Part shown: positions 1 through 10,422 of the stretch, piece by piece
How the letters are laid out: every line of letters begins with the position of its first letter
Numbering within the stretch: position 1 is the stretch's first letter
Source: Hippasteria phrygiana
Lineage: Eukaryota; Echinodermata; Asteroidea; Valvatida; Goniasteridae
Direction of reading: 5' to 3'
Assembly (NCBI GenBank): GCA_037893225.1
Contig: JAZGUH010000444.1
Location: forward strand, 1-64,000
Length of the DNA stretch: 64,000 bases
Notes under the pieces: generated by a model
What the model saw: only the letters and a program-made list of their open reading frames with translations
Told to the model about the DNA's origin: nothing
Databases searched by the model: none
Position numbers and translations under genes: made by a program

Positions 1-3000
1 CCAAGAAACATGGACTTGATTTATCTGTCCGCCGTGTTTACTGTACGTGTAGTGTAAAATGTATTACTATTGTGTCGCTTAAACTCAGTCCTCTAATATC
101 ACAAATGAGTACATGTATTTGAAAACATGATAAGCAGTTTTCAATAATGCGATTACAATATCAGCAATCAAAATAATACACAAAATTATTGATTTGTTCT
201 GCTATATGAGTATTATTATGAAATGAAATGCTACTATTATTGAAATATGTGTATGTTTTCCCGGATATTTTAAAACATTTATCGTTCGAATTCACCGTCT
301 GTACTGAATATTCAAATTCGTCCATCAGCATCGATTTAGTGCACTTCCCAGGTATAATTTCGTCTTTTGTTATACAATTTCAATAGTTGTTCAATCGAAT
401 TCAATCCACGATCACTTATTTTCGGCGAAGAGTATTCAAATTCGTCTCGTCTACGCCGGACAGTTTTATTCAGAAAACAAATTCGTCTTTTGCCACACAA
501 TTCAATAAGTTTGTTCAATTTCGATACACTTCATTACGACATCTTCAGCAGAAGGCATAAAGGTCGCAGATGAGGATAATTTCTCCACTATTTTTCTGTT
601 CTTTCCCTATTATTTATATATATAGGCCTATTGCTTGTTTCTTTCGAATCAGTTCTCATAAAAATATGTTATAGACTCATTATAGGTAGCCTACACAGAA
701 ATGCAACAAAGGAAAATAAGGGTCATCGACTGTTTTTTTGTTTTTTTTGCATGGTCGTCTTTATTTTTTCACTCTTTTTATTCATTATAAAACTGAAAAG
801 AACTTTGTTTTGTCCTTGTTAATTTTAAACTTTTGTTGTAAATGTGTTGTTGCAGTTTAAATTAAAGTTAATTATAAGTTTAAATTTAAATTTAAATTAA
901 ATGCTTGTAAATAGCAAACGCCAGACTAATTTACTTAACAGTTTTAAATTGATTGGTATAAGACGAATTCAATCTCTGAATGCTGCCATTCGGCAACAGC
1001 TTAGACGAATATGATCCGGAATGACGAATATTCTCGACACTGCTTAAATGTGGTGACCGAACTTTGAAATTGAATGGTAAATGACTAAATCGCTTTGGTA
1101 AAAGCTTGTGAATATTTTTTCTCAGACGAAATTGAATGTTACAGTTGTTGAATATGAATGAAAATGTTTTAGAATAGCCAGGAAAACCTATATTATTATG
1201 TATTAGTAATAAGTATTATTAATGCAATATGCAATAATTATATTAATCATCTTTGGTAACTTGCAAATATATGTAATATAACCCCGTACAACATTTCCGT
1301 GTCTCATGCGCAATTCAGTGCGAACGATGTATCTTAAGGTCGACCAACGTGCCGAAAATAGACGGGTTTTTAAATGAAAGATATTATGGCTGTAAAATAG
1401 ACTGAATGGAGTTATGTTTCAATTTCGAATTCCTTGATAAACATTGTCCGACATGCAGCACTTCCTAAATCAACAAATCAGTAGCAAATGGCTACCCAGG
1501 CAGACACTGGGACTATTTATTGACAACATTCCGACAAGCTGAACATGCAACTTGATTCTTGGGCAGTATTTTTGTCACCGTACCGTGTGCTGGGAATAAT
1601 TTCTAGGGTCATTGGGGTGTGGAGACTTGTAATGAGTAATGCAGTAAACAGAGAAACCTCATCCAGCCAAAAGCTGTATTCACAAAAGTACTCTGAGCAC
1701 CAGTTGGCCAGTGATATTTCTCTTCCTAATTCAGACCTTGGTGAATTAAGAAATTATTAAGCATAGAGGGCGCCGTTCAGAAATGACTTAGAGGTACGAG
1801 TACAGCTGAGAAATAGGAAACGGATCCAGAATATTTTCTGAACATGAAAACCAGAAATTCCGCATAAACAGGTTTTACATGTATTTACCTCTTTTATGTT
1901 TTATTTTTTAGTCGCACGAATCGGCGGCGGCGATATGTACGATTCATAAAGCACGTGCAAATGGCGCCACCATCCTCAAAAGAGGCCCATCCCCCTTCTT
2001 TCCCCTAGAAGCATTTTGAATGTTTTTGTTTTTGGAAAAAATTGTGACAGGTTTTCAACATTTGGAAACGAAATTGCTGAGCCCTCAGTCAAATCCTTGG
2101 TGTGCCATTTTGCACAGTCCACAGTAATCTTCCGCTGATTGTGGTCGACTGCCTGAGACATGAATCAACAATTTATACCCCGAGCTGGACATTAAAAGAA
2201 GACATGAGTCAAAGAAGGCCTGATACTCACTTTTATTATAAAATGCACTTGTCATGAGTACGGTTGGCGTCGGTTAATTTTCATTCCATTTTGTGCAGTA
2301 GGGCCTACAGTATGGGCTGTAAAATGTTCACTACTACCCTTCCCGCAAACATTCTACTGCCTATGGCGGTTTTAAAATGATTTGAGGGGCGGATCCATAT
2401 GGGGTGTTGGGATCTACACCCCCCCCCCCCTTGCTCGTTGCCAATGTTTTATTTATTATTTTACTTTTTGCCTGTAAGGGCCTACGCCTAAAGTACCGTA
2501 GCCAACCAGAAAAGAAAAGCAAAACCCGGGTAAAAACAAAACAAAGAGGTTAAATGACGCCACCATCGTTAAGAAAGTGTCCCCCCCCCTCCCCCCCCCC
2601 CCAACTTTTTTTTATGCAAGTTCGCCCCAAACAAGGCTAAAAGCCACTCAAGGTATGGAGCTACAAGAAAAAGGAAATCAAAGATGGAAGAGATAGGAAT
2701 TAACATTCTTCTTAAAATATGAAAAATTTGGTTCGCAGGCGAAACATTTTGGGAGTCAACTTTTTGGGCAAATGTACGAAAGGAAATTTTAGAAACAATC
2801 TTAGATCCGCCCCTGATGATATATTAGGTACATTAGGCTGAGAACCCAGGATTGGGAGTTAATGCATGACAGCAAGCCTCAAACTAATGCAGGAAACAAT
2901 GAAACCCTTAAAAATGTTTAGAAAAATTTCAATTTTTTTGTTCAAAATATATTAGGTACAGCATTAATAAACAAAACAGGAATTCGTTTTATTGGGGTGG

Positions 3001-3261
3001 GGCTAAAAAAAACTTCGCAACACCTTTCAAGCAAACCCCCCCCTCCCTCCCTTCGCCCTCTCTCCCCTCCCCCCCCCCCCCCCCCAAACAAAATGTTTAC
3101 CTACCCATCCACCCATGCAAACTCACCCAGTCACACGAACCAACCAACCACAAGTTATCGAACTTGCTCTCTGATGCGATTACAGCGCCCCCTCTTGACA
3201 ACAATTAATGTCACATCGCCCTCTCCAGCCCATCTCGATGCATCGATTGATACGATGCAAG
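1..3261. other. Upstream region without a recognised gene
   Basis: No open frame here looks like a conserved protein. The left part (about 290-560 and 960-1150) has scattered copies of the word attcaaattcgtc and its complement, which suggests a decayed repeat. C-rich tracts occur near 2421-2430, 2581-2602 and 3068-3086. The last few hundred bases should hold the TMEM242 promoter, but I see no convincing TATA box. Confidence 0.4.
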
Positions 3262-6200
3262 ATGGCAGCCCCCAGTACACAACGTGAAGTGCATACTCAG
3301 GAAAATTCAACAGGCAGTTTATCCATTACTCCTAAGCAGGAAACTGACCAGCAGTCCCTCAGTGAATTATCTTTATTCAAAGGTACTTGCTTGTTAATAT
3401 TTGAATGATGTAGAGTAGGAATAATTCCAATATGCAGGGGTAGCTTGAAAATTCCAGCTCTAGGGCACTAGGCTCATGACATGTGAGATTCGCCTAAATG
3501 GCGAATCTCACATGTCATGAGCCTAGAGCTGGAATTTTCAAGCTAATGCAGGGGTATAGAACGTGCAAGTGTTGCGATAGCCCTAGAAGGACGCCATGAT
3601 AATCCTAGCGCCCAATGCTGGCGCTGTGCGCGGCCGGCCGGCTGTGCATGGCACGGCGACCGCCTGTAAATTGCGCCCTCTGTTGATGAACGTTCCAGAT
3701 GTGGGTATGGGTCATGCTAATTAGCGTCAACAAGCGTCAACAAAGCGTCAACAATTTATAAAAGCACTGTTAAGCTTAAACATGTTATTCACAATATTTA
3801 GTGGGCTCCTTTGATTATTTAAAAGTATCGTTAGTAATAAGTATTTAAAAGTATCTTAAAATGTGTGATTTTTAAGCGAAAATGTACGACATCAACGGTG
3901 CTTTTTCCCGGCAGCCATCTTGTTTTTCGGGGACATGGTGCAATCGCGCATGCGCAAAAGAGAAAACAAAGATGGCGGCGCCCATTCATCGTAATTTTGT
4001 CGTCATAAAATTTCGTTTTTATGTGGGATTGTGAACGGGAATTTGCCCAATTTCTTACATAATACGAGATGCGAGAGTTTGCATTTTGAGCTTGTTGACG
4101 CTTTGTTGACGCTGATCGGGTTTGTTGACGCTTGTTGACGCTAAATAGCATGACCGGTGGGGTATTGCTCCTCTTGTTTGTGAAGTTAGCGTTGCGTGGT
4201 CGTGGATACGATTTTGCGCCGCAAATATCTCCTGTTCTTAACATTCATGGAGGAAATTCTATCCGACCGGGGAGATGGGCTGTTGAACTGTAGGACAGAG
4301 TAGTCCGAGTAACTTGGACCCTTTATTGCCTTTTTTAACATTTGGACATGATCTGGCGATAGTAGGGTCCAAGGCAAGTGTGCGATAGAGAATGGCTTTT
4401 AATTCAATCCAAACAAAAAATTCAAAATTCAACCTTACAACGGCCACCAAAATACTAGATACGCCACCATCTGAACAAGTGGAGTTCCATGATCAGATGA
4501 ATGTACCAAGGTTTACTTAACATCAAAATAAAAATTGATATTTTACCGTTTAATTCCCAGAGAACCCCCGCAGAACATGTCTTTTCGCTTTCTTGGAGTT
4601 CAAATAGTGACTCCTCGACCTTGCATGACGTACGTCACCCCGATGCGCAGCGCCCGCATGCACCGCGCGACAACCTGTTTATGCCGGCGACTGTTTCGTG
4701 AAGAATTCCCTCCCCCCATGACGCGCGTGCAACCTCAAATCAATATACTACATGTATCTACACAGGAACATGTACCGCGACCGTTATACCACTCACGAAA
4801 CAGTCGCCAGCATAAACAGGTTGTCGCGCGGTGCATGCTGTGCTGCGCTGCGCATTAGGGTGACGTCATGCAAGGTCGAGGAGTCACTATTTGAACTCCA
4901 AGAAAGCGAAAAGACATGCGGGGGTCTCTGGGAATTAAACGGGAAAATTTCACTTGAAAAACCTAAGGTTGTCGGAAATTTGACAAAAAATGGCAACCAT
5001 CTTGAAAATAAAAATATAAAGCCCCTCCTCCTTCTTAAAAAAACAACCCAGACGCCAAACATGGTGTTTTTTTACTTGGCCTAAAATATAAATGTCTAAT
5101 TTCTTCAATTTCGGCAACAATGTTGTGTGTTCCCCTTACACTAAAAAGTCTCCAGAATGGTATTACTACATACACTGTAGTCTAAAAATAATTTAAGAGC
5201 CCCTGACTGAAATTTTGATCATTCTAGGGCTGTTCATTTTAGAATAATTTAGTATTCGATTATTCGAGACTGGGCTTGACCGAATATTCGATACTCGCCG
5301 ATCAAGTCTTTTAGGCGTCTGCTGCAACTGCATGCCGCACCGGTAAAAAGTTGCATGCAAAGCACGCCGGTGTTTTACATGCGGCAATCAATATTAGAGA
5401 CCACCCGATGGACATTTTTTGCATTGTATTAAGATCATTACGAGTACGTTGGCCTATAACGTTCTGATAACAAGAAACCAAACTCCAGCCCGAGTTTTTG
5501 CAATAATTATTTTAGAAGTGTCAAGGATTTTATGGTCGGGAACCAGAAACCTCTGTCCACAAAAAATGTGGCATTTGACACTGCTAAGTGCCGTAACTTT
5601 TCTATTAAAATAGCATCATAGTCGTATCTGTACGCGCATATATATTTTTTTTGAATATTCGAACCGGCAAAAAGCTATTCGAATATTCGGTAAAACAAAT
5701 TTTACATGATATCACGCATTTTCTGTGATGTAACAAAAGTTACAAATACACTCCTGCAGGTTCAGTTTTTATGATTAGCATTGCTGGAATCGCTTTGCTG
5801 TCTGGATTTGGTCTGACGATGGCTGGTGCTAAAAGGAGACATCCAGGATCATTCAGTAAGGTAATGCATATTGATAGCCAGGGTCATTCAGTAAGGTATT
5901 GCATATTGACAGTCAGGATCATAAAGGTAATGCATATTGACAGCCAGGGTCATTTGATGCGAGAGTAATACAGTATATATATTAGGAAGTAAAACAAACC
6001 ACAAGGGAACTGACTAGGTAATTCATAAATTTTCAAGTGAACAAAGACCTATGATTTCTGACTTCACTAGCACCCAAAAAACCCCAAAGATACTGACAAC
6101 CATGGGAGACCTCCAACATATTGGTTTCCAGTCAAAAATGCATTGGGTAGACACATATTCTACATTAGGCAGGGTTTTAAAAATCACATGATATTCACAT

Positions 6201-7080
6201 CTTATCTCATGTTACTCCTATATTGTCATCAGGGTATTCTTCCAGATCCATCAGTCAGTCTACATGAGAGTGGGGCGTCGTTGGGGATGCGTGCTTTACT
6301 ATGGGGATCTTTGTTTGCTGTGACTGGTTTTGGGACTTTGACCTTCGCTGTGTGTACAGTTATGGGAGTCAAATCAGTAAGTGCATCACAACAATTGGGA
6401 AAACATTTGTTTTCGTGTTGTCTTTGTTTGATTTTGTGTTTGCATTGTGACAAGTTTATCCTTCATTGGCCTAAAAAAAGGGTAAATGGAATTTAGCAAT
6501 ATAGAATTATATATTTTCCAGTTTGAAATTTGCAAAACCTCAGCTTTGGATTGATGACATTTATAGGTGCATACAAAAATGACTCTGTCAAACAGAGTTT
6601 TAGTCAGAATTTCAAAACAGGGTCTCCCATTAGCCTTTTAAAGGTATGGCAGACACAATAGGAGGGCGCTATTTGATTTGGGTATTAATACAAAGGTTTT
6701 ACCCAAATCAAATAGCGCCCTCCTATTGTGTCCGCCATACCTCTAAAAGGCTAATGGCAGTTTAGCTATAATTCGAGAGGGTGTCCAAATTGCTCAGTTG
6801 TAATACTTTTACATGCACGTAACAAATAAAATAGGTCGTCCAAACTGTCTAAAAATCCAATGTCCAAAAGACACCTGGTAGACACCTCATGTGGCTAAAA
6901 TTATGCTATCATTGAATCCTTCACTGTGATTTTATTTGATAAATGCAGGTTGATGATTTCAAGACCAAATTCCAGTCAGTTGCACCAAAAATCAGAAGGA
7001 ATGCAGCCGAAGAGCCAGAGGAGGTAACTTTGAGGAAGCTTCGACAAGAAATCCTTGAGGAAGATGTCAAAGAAACGTGA
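3262..7080 (+). CDS. TMEM242: TMEM242, mitochondrial inner-membrane assembly factor (4 coding exons)
   Basis: Coding exons are 3262-3382, 5760-5860, 6233-6376 and 6949-7080. Phases match (1, 0, 0) and give 165 residues; the human protein is about 141. Residues 37-60 (LFKGSVFMISIAGIALLSGF) form the first hydrophobic segment, and residues around 88-120, with ALLWGSLFAVTGFG, form the second. The tail GVKSVDDFKTKFQSV matches the vertebrate TMEM242 C-terminus. The human family member helps assemble the c-ring of ATP synthase with TMEM70; that role is taken from the family. The chosen ATG lies in AAGATGGC, a YY1-like site. Introns hold several foldback elements. The donor of exon 2 lies inside a short tandem duplication. 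A possible AATAAA is 202 bases past the stop. Confidence 0.93.
3432..3554. mobile_element. 105-bp palindromic MITE with 9-bp target duplication
   Basis: Bases 3441-3545 form a nearly perfect hairpin starting TAGCTTGAAAATTCC and ending in its complement. The short direct repeat ATGCAGGGG lies on both sides (3432-3440 and 3546-3554). A 9-bp duplication is typical of Mutator-like elements. It sits in TMEM242 intron 1 and has no coding capacity. Confidence 0.75.
3710..4155. mobile_element. Foldback element with GCGTCAAC-rich inverted ends
   Basis: The left end GGTCATGCTAATTAGCGTC is mirrored at the right by GACGCTAAATAGCATGACC. Both ends carry several copies of the GCGTCAACAA word in opposite orientation. 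Length is 446 bp with no transposase. Flanks share a GTGGG(G)TAT-like word, a possible but imperfect target duplication. It lies in TMEM242 intron 1. Confidence 0.65.
4540..4948. mobile_element. Long inverted-repeat (foldback) element, about 170-bp arms
   Basis: The left arm (about 4540-4710) and right arm (about 4790-4948) are reverse complements over most of their length, for example TTTTCGCTTTCTTGGAGTTC against its complement near 4895. The open frames in both orientations are products of this symmetry. Located in TMEM242 intron 1. Confidence 0.75.
5228..5700. repeat. Possible degraded inverted-repeat element rich in GAATATTCG
   Basis: Left-hand words such as ACCGAATATTCGATACTCG face right-hand words such as CGAATATTCGGT near 5680. 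This resembles subterminal repeats of a hAT-type MITE, but I cannot define the ends or a target duplication. Confidence 0.3.
5845..5955 (+). repeat. Short tandem duplication spanning a splice donor
   Basis: A unit of about 30-35 bp containing tcattcagtaag followed by gtaatgcatattga is repeated about three times. It starts in the last bases of TMEM242 exon 2 and runs into the intron. GT donors with similar context occur at 5861, 5896 and 5927. Only the first keeps the reading frame with exon 3. Confidence 0.8.
6628..6756. mobile_element. 129-bp near-perfect hairpin MITE
   Basis: Begins CATTAGCCTTTTAAAGGTA and ends in its near complement, with arms of about 60 bases containing AATAGCGCCCTCCTATTG. 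Located in the last intron of TMEM242. No coding capacity. Confidence 0.75.
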
Positions 7081-7281
7081 CCGGTATTACTGAGCTCCAC
7101 AGCACAGATGCCTTGCCAGGTTAAAGGTATGAAACGACACTGCTCTCCCAAGACACACAGCTCTTGCAAGTGGATGTTTCACGTCAAGTTTATCTTTTGG
7201 CTTATGAATTATTACATGTCTGTATGAAAGGTATTGATCATTAATCCTAGTATTTCTGATCAAGTGTCTCTCAATCTATCA

Positions 7282-7287
7282 AATAAA
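7282..7287 (+). terminator. Candidate polyadenylation signal of TMEM242
   Basis: AATAAA lies about 200 bases after the TMEM242 stop codon. Chosen by position only. Confidence 0.4.
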
Positions 7288-7914
7288 TCAGAAGTCAACA
7301 AAGCCAGTTATAATTACAGGTTCCTCAAGGGATTACTGTTCAAATTTTGGATAATAATGATTAACACAGAAATTATATAGCGCTGGTGTCTGACATATAG
7401 TACCAATGGTGCTGGTCAATGTACAAGTTAAAATGCCTGATTGAAGAGGAGAGTTTGAACCCAGTCCTCCATAATAAACCTTCCACTCACTGCTTCTGGA
7501 ACTATTTGTTATATCATAACCTGCCCGTACTTATTGTCAGTATCAGTGAAGGCTTTTCAGTATCTCAAACTTATTGGTTCCAAGCAAGTAGCTGAGTTTC
7601 TCCTTTTGTTGAAAAAATCATCATAGTGATCTTGATGCCTGAATGTGATGTTGAACAATAACAATTTATATTTGTCATAGATTTCACCTTTGTAATGTAA
7701 TTAAATCTCATGGTTTGTAAGTCTTATATCAAAATGGAACAAAAGAAAATGCTCAACACAACCAAAATGTGAAATCTGTTTTATGTACTAACGGTCGTCA
7801 ATCAGTACAAAAACAGAAAATACAAGAATTTTTTTCCTACTTTTTGATTGAATTGGTTGATGAGAGATTTTGTTTTTATTGGCTCGACATTGACAATACA
7901 GTAAATAGTGACCT

Positions 7915-8235
7915 ACAGTGGTGTGCCAAATTATTCGAACACTTGACATATCTGAAGAAATTGATATTTAATGCCTTACAATGCCTGGTTTACATTTTTC
8001 ACCTGTATTAAATAGAAAAGGTAATTGTTGTGAGCATACATGTAGCTCACATTAGTATCTGCCAGTCCTGCCATCTTTTTTTAAAACAAACTTTACTCTA
8101 ATATTTGGTGTGTCTACCCGTGGCAGCAATCACTGCGGCACATCTTTCGGGCATAGTGTATATATATTTCCTGAGCGTTTCTACACTTATGCTGTTCCAA
8201 GTCTTCTGAAGTTCATTCCAGAGGGTTTCATTTGA
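7915..8235 (-). pseudogene. Tc1/mariner transposase C-terminal relic with one terminal repeat
   Basis: On the minus strand, about 8235-8105 translates to a stretch containing TLWNELQKTWNSISVE and then YTMPERCAAVIAATGRHTKY before a stop. This is the end pattern of Tc1-type transposases (W..L...W..I, then SMPxRxxAVIxAxGxxTxY). Downstream, at 7915-7945, the sequence CAGTGGTGTGCCAAATTATT resembles a Tc1 end. The N-terminal and catalytic parts (DDE triad) are absent, so this is a dead 3' fragment. Confidence 0.7.
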
Positions 8236-8887
8236 ATGTATATTGTTATATTGATTGCCATTTCATCAGAAACAACTAAATTACCTAAAATATTTTTTCA
8301 AACAATGTAAAATATTGGCTGAAACTCAATTATCTGCGATATAGAGTCCAATTTAGCCGCAAGTAACACGCGCGGTAGCAAGCCACTCAAATGACAAATG
8401 GCCATTTATAAAGCAGAATCAGTTATTAACCCCAACAGTGCTGTATCCTCCAATTATATAATGATTTTCCAGTTTCCACACACTCTAGGGAGTTATGGTC
8501 AATGAGTCTCTCCTTGAAACCTAGTTACGTGTACATCAAGCCAGTGGAAGAATATATTGTGTTTGCATCGTCATATGCCTGGTGACCTGTTCCCACAAAA
8601 TGGAGATAAAGTAGCAACATTTGAAAATAAAGATTAATGTATTTCCTGAACGGTTAAAAACTTTAATTTGATATATTGTGTGTTGTGATATCTCGTTCCT
8701 AGCCCCCGATACAACCTTTTAAAAGTGTCAGTCTTGACCCCTTGTTTTGAGAAATTAGAGCTCAGTTTGTGATCTGTGCACACTTTAATCAGAGTTTAAA
8801 AAATAATCATCCCTAAAAATATTTCGTGGAGAGATTGTTTAAAATATTTGGGATATGATAGAATAGAGTTTTTCAAATATACACTTG

Positions 8888-8979
8888 TTAACCCTGCGGT
8901 GTGCCATAGCGCTGATTTGTTAAGTAGGTAGGATGGTGTAACAGTGGGTGTATATTGTCATGGCACACCGCAGGGTTAA
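8888..8979. mobile_element. Short TTAA-flanked palindromic MITE
   Basis: TTAA then CCCTGCGGTGTGCCAT at the left, mirrored by ATGGCACACCGCAGGG then TTAA at the right. A TTAA duplication with CCC ends is the piggyBac signature. Total 92 bp. Confidence 0.7.
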
Positions 8980-9303
8980 AATCTCATAATTGACGTTTTA
9001 GTTAAAAATTGTTGTTTCCGCTTGTAACTCAGAAAGCCGTAGTGCGACTTTATTCTCATTTTGTGCTGTCAGGTCAGTCGTTTGATTATACGGTATCATA
9101 TGAAAATCAGACTCTTATGAAAATCGCACTCCTTTTCCCATTATTGGTTAAACCCTCTCACGTGACCGGCCTCTCTCCTAATTATCTTCGCTTTTTGCGC
9201 TACTGAGCCAGTACTAGTCTGAAATTCATGCCTCAATTCCATGAACACTAATATAAGTAGTTGATTTGCTCTACATTTGGATGTGACGCGGTTTGAAGAA
9301 ATT

Positions 9304-9317
9304 GTTGCCATGGAGAC
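9304..9317 (+). promoter_or_regulatory. Perfect RFX X-box upstream of the GPCR
   Basis: GTTGCCATGGAGAC matches the X-box consensus bound by RFX factors (GTNRCC, short spacer, RGYAAC; common form GTTGCCATGGMAAC). It lies 146 bp before the GPCR start codon. X-boxes at this distance are typical of ciliary genes in animals. Binding is inferred. Confidence 0.7.
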
Positions 9318-9462
9318 GGTAATGATAAAATGGCGTTCTATAAAGAGAATCACTATAAATGAGCAATTAAAGGTTGTTTATATAATTAGTCGTGCATCAT
9401 TGATGGTGGAGCTCAGGATGCGTTTTGCTTACAGTGTGTCATTCAGTTCGTAAGGCATCAGT

Positions 9463-10422
9463 ATGAATGGAACAAGCAAGAACTTCTCTGGTATCGACCT
9501 TGCAAACGCTGATGAAAAAGCACGAGACCCGCTGGTTATTTTCGGCTGTGTGTTACAGACTTTAGTGATCGTGCTCATAGTGATTCTGAATTCACTTGGT
9601 CTCGTCGTTCTTCGTCGATCCAGTAGCGTGCACAAAGACTCTACTAAGACGTTCATGATATCACTCACTTTATCAGATCTCTGCAGTGGAATCTTCAACG
9701 CAATTCCAAACCTACTTACACTTATCTGCGACCGATGGGTTCTTGGGGATTTCCTGTGTACTTTGTCCAAAGTTGTGTCGCCGACGTTGTATTCAGCAAG
9801 TATTTTGTCACTTCTCATACTGACAGTCGATCGTTTCCTCGCTATCGTCTATTCACTTCGCTACCCAAGTATAATGACACCATTTAGATCAAAGATCATC
9901 GCTGTTTTCTTATGGACTTTGCCTTTTGCAATCTATTTGATTTTGTTTGGCATATTTTTCCAATCAGTAGTGTCAAGTGATGGTGTTTGTGAGTACGGAG
10001 CTCTTGCTGTTTACCGATATGGAACTATTTGTGTCATTACATTTTCACTTGGAATAATTGTGATTCTTTACATTAACATTCTTAAAGTCGCCCGACATCA
10101 AGCTCGGCGCATTGCTGCTCAGAATCAAATCGGCAATCCTGGAGAGAGACGGAACGAACAGCGAATCTCTACCAAATCTGCTACTACCGTACTCATCATT
10201 ACAGGAACTTTATGCCTCAGTTGGGCCCCTCAACTTTTTGTACATTTATTGAAATCTAGAGGCATTTCAATATCCAGCGGTTTAATGGTCATAGCGTACT
10301 GTATCTTCATCAGCAATAGCTGGTTCAATGTTGTGATTTATTACTACCGGAATAGGGAGCTTCGCCAAACATTGAACAGCTTGATCCCCTCATCCTGCAA
10401 CTGCGGCCATTCATCTCAGTAA
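9463..10422 (+). CDS. Intronless class A (rhodopsin-like) G protein-coupled receptor
   Basis: An uninterrupted frame of 319 residues with seven hydrophobic segments. Visible class A landmarks are N43 in TM1 (ILNSLG), the SDL motif with D72 in TM2, C99 at the top of TM3 paired with C176 in the second extracellular loop, DRF at 123-125 in place of DRY, W151 in TM4, SWAP at 263-266 in TM6, and NVVIY at 299-303 where NPxxY is expected. The amine-binding Asp of TM3 is absent (Ser at about 106), so it is not a standard monoamine receptor. N-glycosylation sites occur at N2 and N7. The C-terminal tail is short and contains CNC. The ligand is unknown. The preceding X-box suggests expression in ciliated or sensory cells. 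Confidence 0.93.
   Translation: MNGTSKNFSGIDLANADEKARDPLVIFGCVLQTLVIVLIVILNSLGLVVLRRSSSVHKDSTKTFMISLTLSDLCSGIFNAIPNLLTLICDRWVLGDFLCTLSKVVSPTLYSASILSLLILTVDRFLAIVYSLRYPSIMTPFRSKIIAVFLWTLPFAIYLILFGIFFQSVVSSDGVCEYGALAVYRYGTICVITFSLGIIVILYINILKVARHQARRIAAQNQIGNPGERRNEQRISTKSATTVLIITGTLCLSWAPQLFVHLLKSRGISISSGLMVIAYCIFISNSWFNVVIYYYRNRELRQTLNSLIPSSCNCGHSSQ

Larger units (their letters stand above)
7081..9303. other. TMEM242-GPCR intergenic region
   Basis: Holds the TMEM242 3' untranslated region with a possible polyadenylation signal at 7282, a Tc1-family relic (7915-8235) and a small TTAA-flanked palindrome (8888-8979). Nothing else in it resembles a gene. Confidence 0.5.

Noticed and set aside
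1976..2161. Minus-strand frame with a weak resemblance to ribosomal protein L22
   Set aside because: Only a few scattered matches; the conserved IKVxGK core is missing.
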